Shown in pieces: positions 6,417-8,604 of a stretch of 8,604 nt of DNA. Location: the NCBI GenBank assembly GCA_035291605.1, contig DATDRS010000386.1, positions 1 through 8,604 on the forward strand. Direction: 5' to 3'. Within the stretch, counting starts at the first letter, position 1; the number at the start of each line of letters is the position of its first letter. The DNA comes from DATDRS01 sp035291605. Its GTDB lineage: Bacteria > Chloroflexota > Anaerolineae > Anaerolineales > UBA6663. The translations under genes and the position numbers were made by a program. The notes under the pieces were generated by a model. The model did no database searches. It saw only the letters and a program-made list of their open reading frames with translations, and was not told the origin of the DNA.

Positions 6417-8604
6417 TTAATCGGCCGCTGCTGAAACTGGAAGAAACTCAAGCTCACGTTCATGGCTAACCCCAAACCGCAAGGACACGGCGGGGACCAC
6501 GAACAGACTGAACAACGTCGAAGTCACCAACCCACCCAGAATGACGATGACCATTGGGCGCGCGATCTCGTGGCCGGGGATATTGCCAAAGAGGGCGAAG
6601 GGCGCGAGGGCCAGGCCAGTGGTCAGCGCCGTCATGACCATCGGCGCCAGCCGTTCGCGTGACCCGCGCAGGACCAACTCGGGGCCAAAGGCTTCGCCTT
6701 CCTGCTCGAGGTGCTGATAGTGCTTGATCAGCAGGACGCCGTTTCGCGCCCCAATCCCCAACACCGTGAGCAATCCCAAGAGCGAAGCGAGCGAAGCCGC
6801 GCCGCCGCTGAGGAACGCCGCCAGCACGCCGCCCACCAGCGCCGCGGGCAAGGTCAGGAAGGTCGCCGCCGCCAGTCGCCAGCTCCCCAAGGACGCCTGC
6901 AGGAGGAGGAAGATCCCGAACACTGCCACCAGCGCGGCGATGAGGATGCGCTGCTGAGTCGCCTGCCGCGTCGCGTAGTCGCCCAGCACCGCCGCGTGAT
7001 ACTCCAGCGTGAACGGGAAGCTCTGAATGGCCGCCTCGACGTCATTGGTCACAGCGCGGGCGTCCCTTCCCCGCACATTGAAGACAACGTCAAGGTAGGG
7101 CGAGATACCTTCACGCCGGATGACGGCTGGGGATGACGCGATACGCACCTCGGCCACGTCCCCCAGGAGCACGTGACCGCCGCCGGGCGTGTCAATCAAC
7201 AGCTGGCGAATATCGTCCACGCTGTCGCGTATTTCGGGCAAGCCCCACACGACGACGTCGAACACCTTCTGCTCCTCGAATAGGCTGCCGACTTGAATGC
7301 CGGAGAGCAGGGTGGCCGCCGACCGGCGGACATCGCCGGGTTTGACGCCAAATTGTTGGGCCGAGGCGAGATCGACCTCGATCTCCACCGTGGGTTCTTC
7401 GAGGGGGAGCATCACTCGCGGATCGACGACCCCGGCAATCCCCGCCAGGGTTTGCCGCAGATTCTCCGCCTGGCCGCGCAGGACATCATGGTCCTCGCCA
7501 TAGACGCGCACGGTGATGCCGTCGAAGGCGCTCGCCTGTGCCGCGCCGACCGTTTGCTGCAAATAGGTTTGAACCTTGCGATCCAGCTCGGCGTAGCCGT
7601 CTACCTTCTGCTGAACGGCGGCTACCGTGGCGTCATAGTCGGCCCCCGGATCGAGGCTGACCCACACCTGGGCGGAATTGACGTTGACCACCTGATCCCC
7701 AAACACGGCCCTGCCCACATGTGCGGCGACGTTGCGGACACCTGGAACAGCCCTCAAGTCACTGCTGACTCGGGTTACGGTCTGGTTCATTGCCGGAAGG
7801 GATGTGCCCGGCGCGGCGTCCAGCTGAATCATAAGGTAGGGCTCTCGGAACGATGGAAGCAATTGATTCTGCCTGAGGAATGGCAGCACCGCGACGCCGG
7901 CCGCCGCCAGCACCACGACGGCCGCATACGCCAGCCGCGGCCTCTGGACGGTCCGCGCCAGCACCCGTTCGTAGCCGCCCTGCAGCCAGGGGATGAGCGG
8001 AGATTCGCGGCCCTCGAGCTGCGCGCCGAAGGTCCCCTTCGGGGGATTGGACATGCTTGGCAGCAGAATCAGGCTCAGCGCCGGCGTGAGGGTCAGCGCC
8101 ACGGCCATGGCGGCGAGCACCGCCAGCGCATAGGAGACGGCCAAGGGCCGGAACAATGCGCCGGGCGCGCCCTCAATGAAGAAGACCGGCAGCACCGCCA
8201 GCAGGGTGATCAGCGTCGCGAAGAAGATGGCGCTGCGCATCTCGGCCGAAGCCTCCAGGACAACGCTCTCGGCCGATTGGGGACTGCCCTCCCGGCGCTT
8301 TTGGCGCAGACGTTGCACGATGCGTTCGACGTCGACGACGGCGTCATCAATGACGAGGCCCAGGGCGATTACCAACCCCGCCAGAACCATCGCATTGAGC
8401 GTCGCCCCCCGCAGGTACAGCACGAGCAGCGCGGCGACCAGGGACAAGGGGATCGCCGCGAGGCTGATCAACGCGGTGCGCCACCCGTAAAGAAAGGCGC
8501 CCAGAACCAGAACGGCGAGCACCGCGCCGATGACCAGCGTCCGGGTGAGATTGGCGATCGCCATCTCGATGAAGGTCGCCGGCCGGAAGAGCGTGGCGTC
8601 AAAC
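6417..8604 (-). CDS. RND-superfamily efflux permease (CusA/CzcA-like), 5' end cut by the window edge
   Basis: Inner-membrane, proton-driven RND pump subunit, first gene of the visible set. 728 C-terminal residues are seen, ending at TAA 6417-6419. The frame stays open to the window end, so the in-frame ATG at 8564 is internal: codons 5' of it encode FRPATFIE, which aligns with residues 335-342 of the second RND. About 329 N-terminal residues are therefore outside the window. TM4 has LVIDDAVVDVER, with the Asp-Asp proton-relay pair near 8343-8348 and Arg instead of the usual Asn after Glu. TM10 has GIGARNG with an Arg codon at 6744-6746 in the AcrB Lys940 position. The C-terminus keeps the usual RERLAPMVMTAL and PGHEIARPM motifs and then ends shortly after the last membrane segment. 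The paralogy with the gene at 1-2883 is clear along the full overlap. Substrate unknown; CusA methionine-triad positions are not methionine by my alignment. Confidence 0.95.
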   Translation of the reverse strand, partial: FDATLFRPATFIEMAIANLTRTLVIGAVLAVLVLGAFLYGWRTALISLAAIPLSLVAALLVLYLRGATLNAMVLAGLVIALGLVIDDAVVDVERIVQRLRQKRREGSPQSAESVVLEASAEMRSAIFFATLITLLAVLPVFFIEGAPGALFRPLAVSYALAVLAAMAVALTLTPALSLILLPSMSNPPKGTFGAQLEGRESPLIPWLQGGYERVLARTVQRPRLAYAAVVVLAAAGVAVLPFLRQNQLLPSFREPYLMIQLDAAPGTSLPAMNQTVTRVSSDLRAVPGVRNVAAHVGRAVFGDQVVNVNSAQVWVSLDPGADYDATVAAVQQKVDGYAELDRKVQTYLQQTVGAAQASAFDGITVRVYGEDHDVLRGQAENLRQTLAGIAGVVDPRVMLPLEEPTVEIEVDLASAQQFGVKPGDVRRSAATLLSGIQVGSLFEEQKVFDVVVWGLPEIRDSVDDIRQLLIDTPGGGHVLLGDVAEVRIASSPAVIRREGISPYLDVVFNVRGRDARAVTNDVEAAIQSFPFTLEYHAAVLGDYATRQATQQRILIAALVAVFGIFLLLQASLGSWRLAAATFLTLPAALVGGVLAAFLSGGAASLASLLGLLTVLGIGARNGVLLIKHYQHLEQEGEAFGPELVLRGSRERLAPMVMTALTTGLALAPFALFGNIPGHEIARPMVIVILGGLVTSTLFSLFVVPAVSLRFGVSHERELEFLPVSAAAD

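Noticed and set aside
8562..8564. ATG at 8564 as the true start of the first RND gene
   Set aside because: The frame continues upstream and encodes FRPATFIE, matching residues 335-342 of the paralogue, so the gene extends past the window edge.
1..8604. CRISPR array, tRNA/rRNA genes, insertion sequence or transposase
   Set aside because: No regularly spaced repeats with unique spacers, no tRNA-like or rRNA-like segments and no transposase motifs were found by eye; coding sequence fills nearly all of the window.

Overview
The window is one densely packed, single-direction transport locus. Every gene I can support lies on the minus strand, so transcription runs from position 8604 towards position 1. 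The DNA is GC-rich, start sites carry strong GGAGG-type Shine-Dalgarno sequences, and one spacer holds a CGTAGGGGC-bounded palindromic element of a kind I associate with Chloroflexota/Anaerolineae-like genomes. My best guess is an uncultured or environmental member of Chloroflexota or a similar high-GC phylum. This is an inference from style and gene family, not proof.

Layout in transcription order: (1) 8604-6417, an RND-superfamily efflux permease cut by the window edge (728 C-terminal residues visible); (2) 6341-5319, an ABC-2-type exporter ATPase; (3) 5322-3880, its membrane permease, overlapping the ATPase gene by ATGA and carrying an unusual C-terminal extracytoplasmic domain behind a signal-peptide-like segment; (4) 3776-3018, a short lipoprotein resembling an RND periplasmic adaptor without the coiled-coil hairpin and with a very acidic insert; (5) 2883-1, a second RND permease, a paralogue of the first, missing only its last ~86 residues. 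Spacers are 75, 103 and 134 nt. The last one holds three tandem 13-mers inside an imperfect inverted repeat.

The locus looks like a composite efflux/envelope-export island: two related proton-driven RND pumps bracket an ATP-driven ABC-2 exporter, with a lipoprotein adaptor directly before the second RND. Both RND proteins carry the Asp-Asp pair typical of proton-relay TM4 and an Arg where AcrB has the TM10 Lys. Neither keeps the CusA methionine triad by my hand alignment, so a copper/silver role should not be assumed. No outer-membrane TolC-type channel, regulator, RNA gene, CRISPR array or transposase is visible. Substrate is unknown for all transporters.
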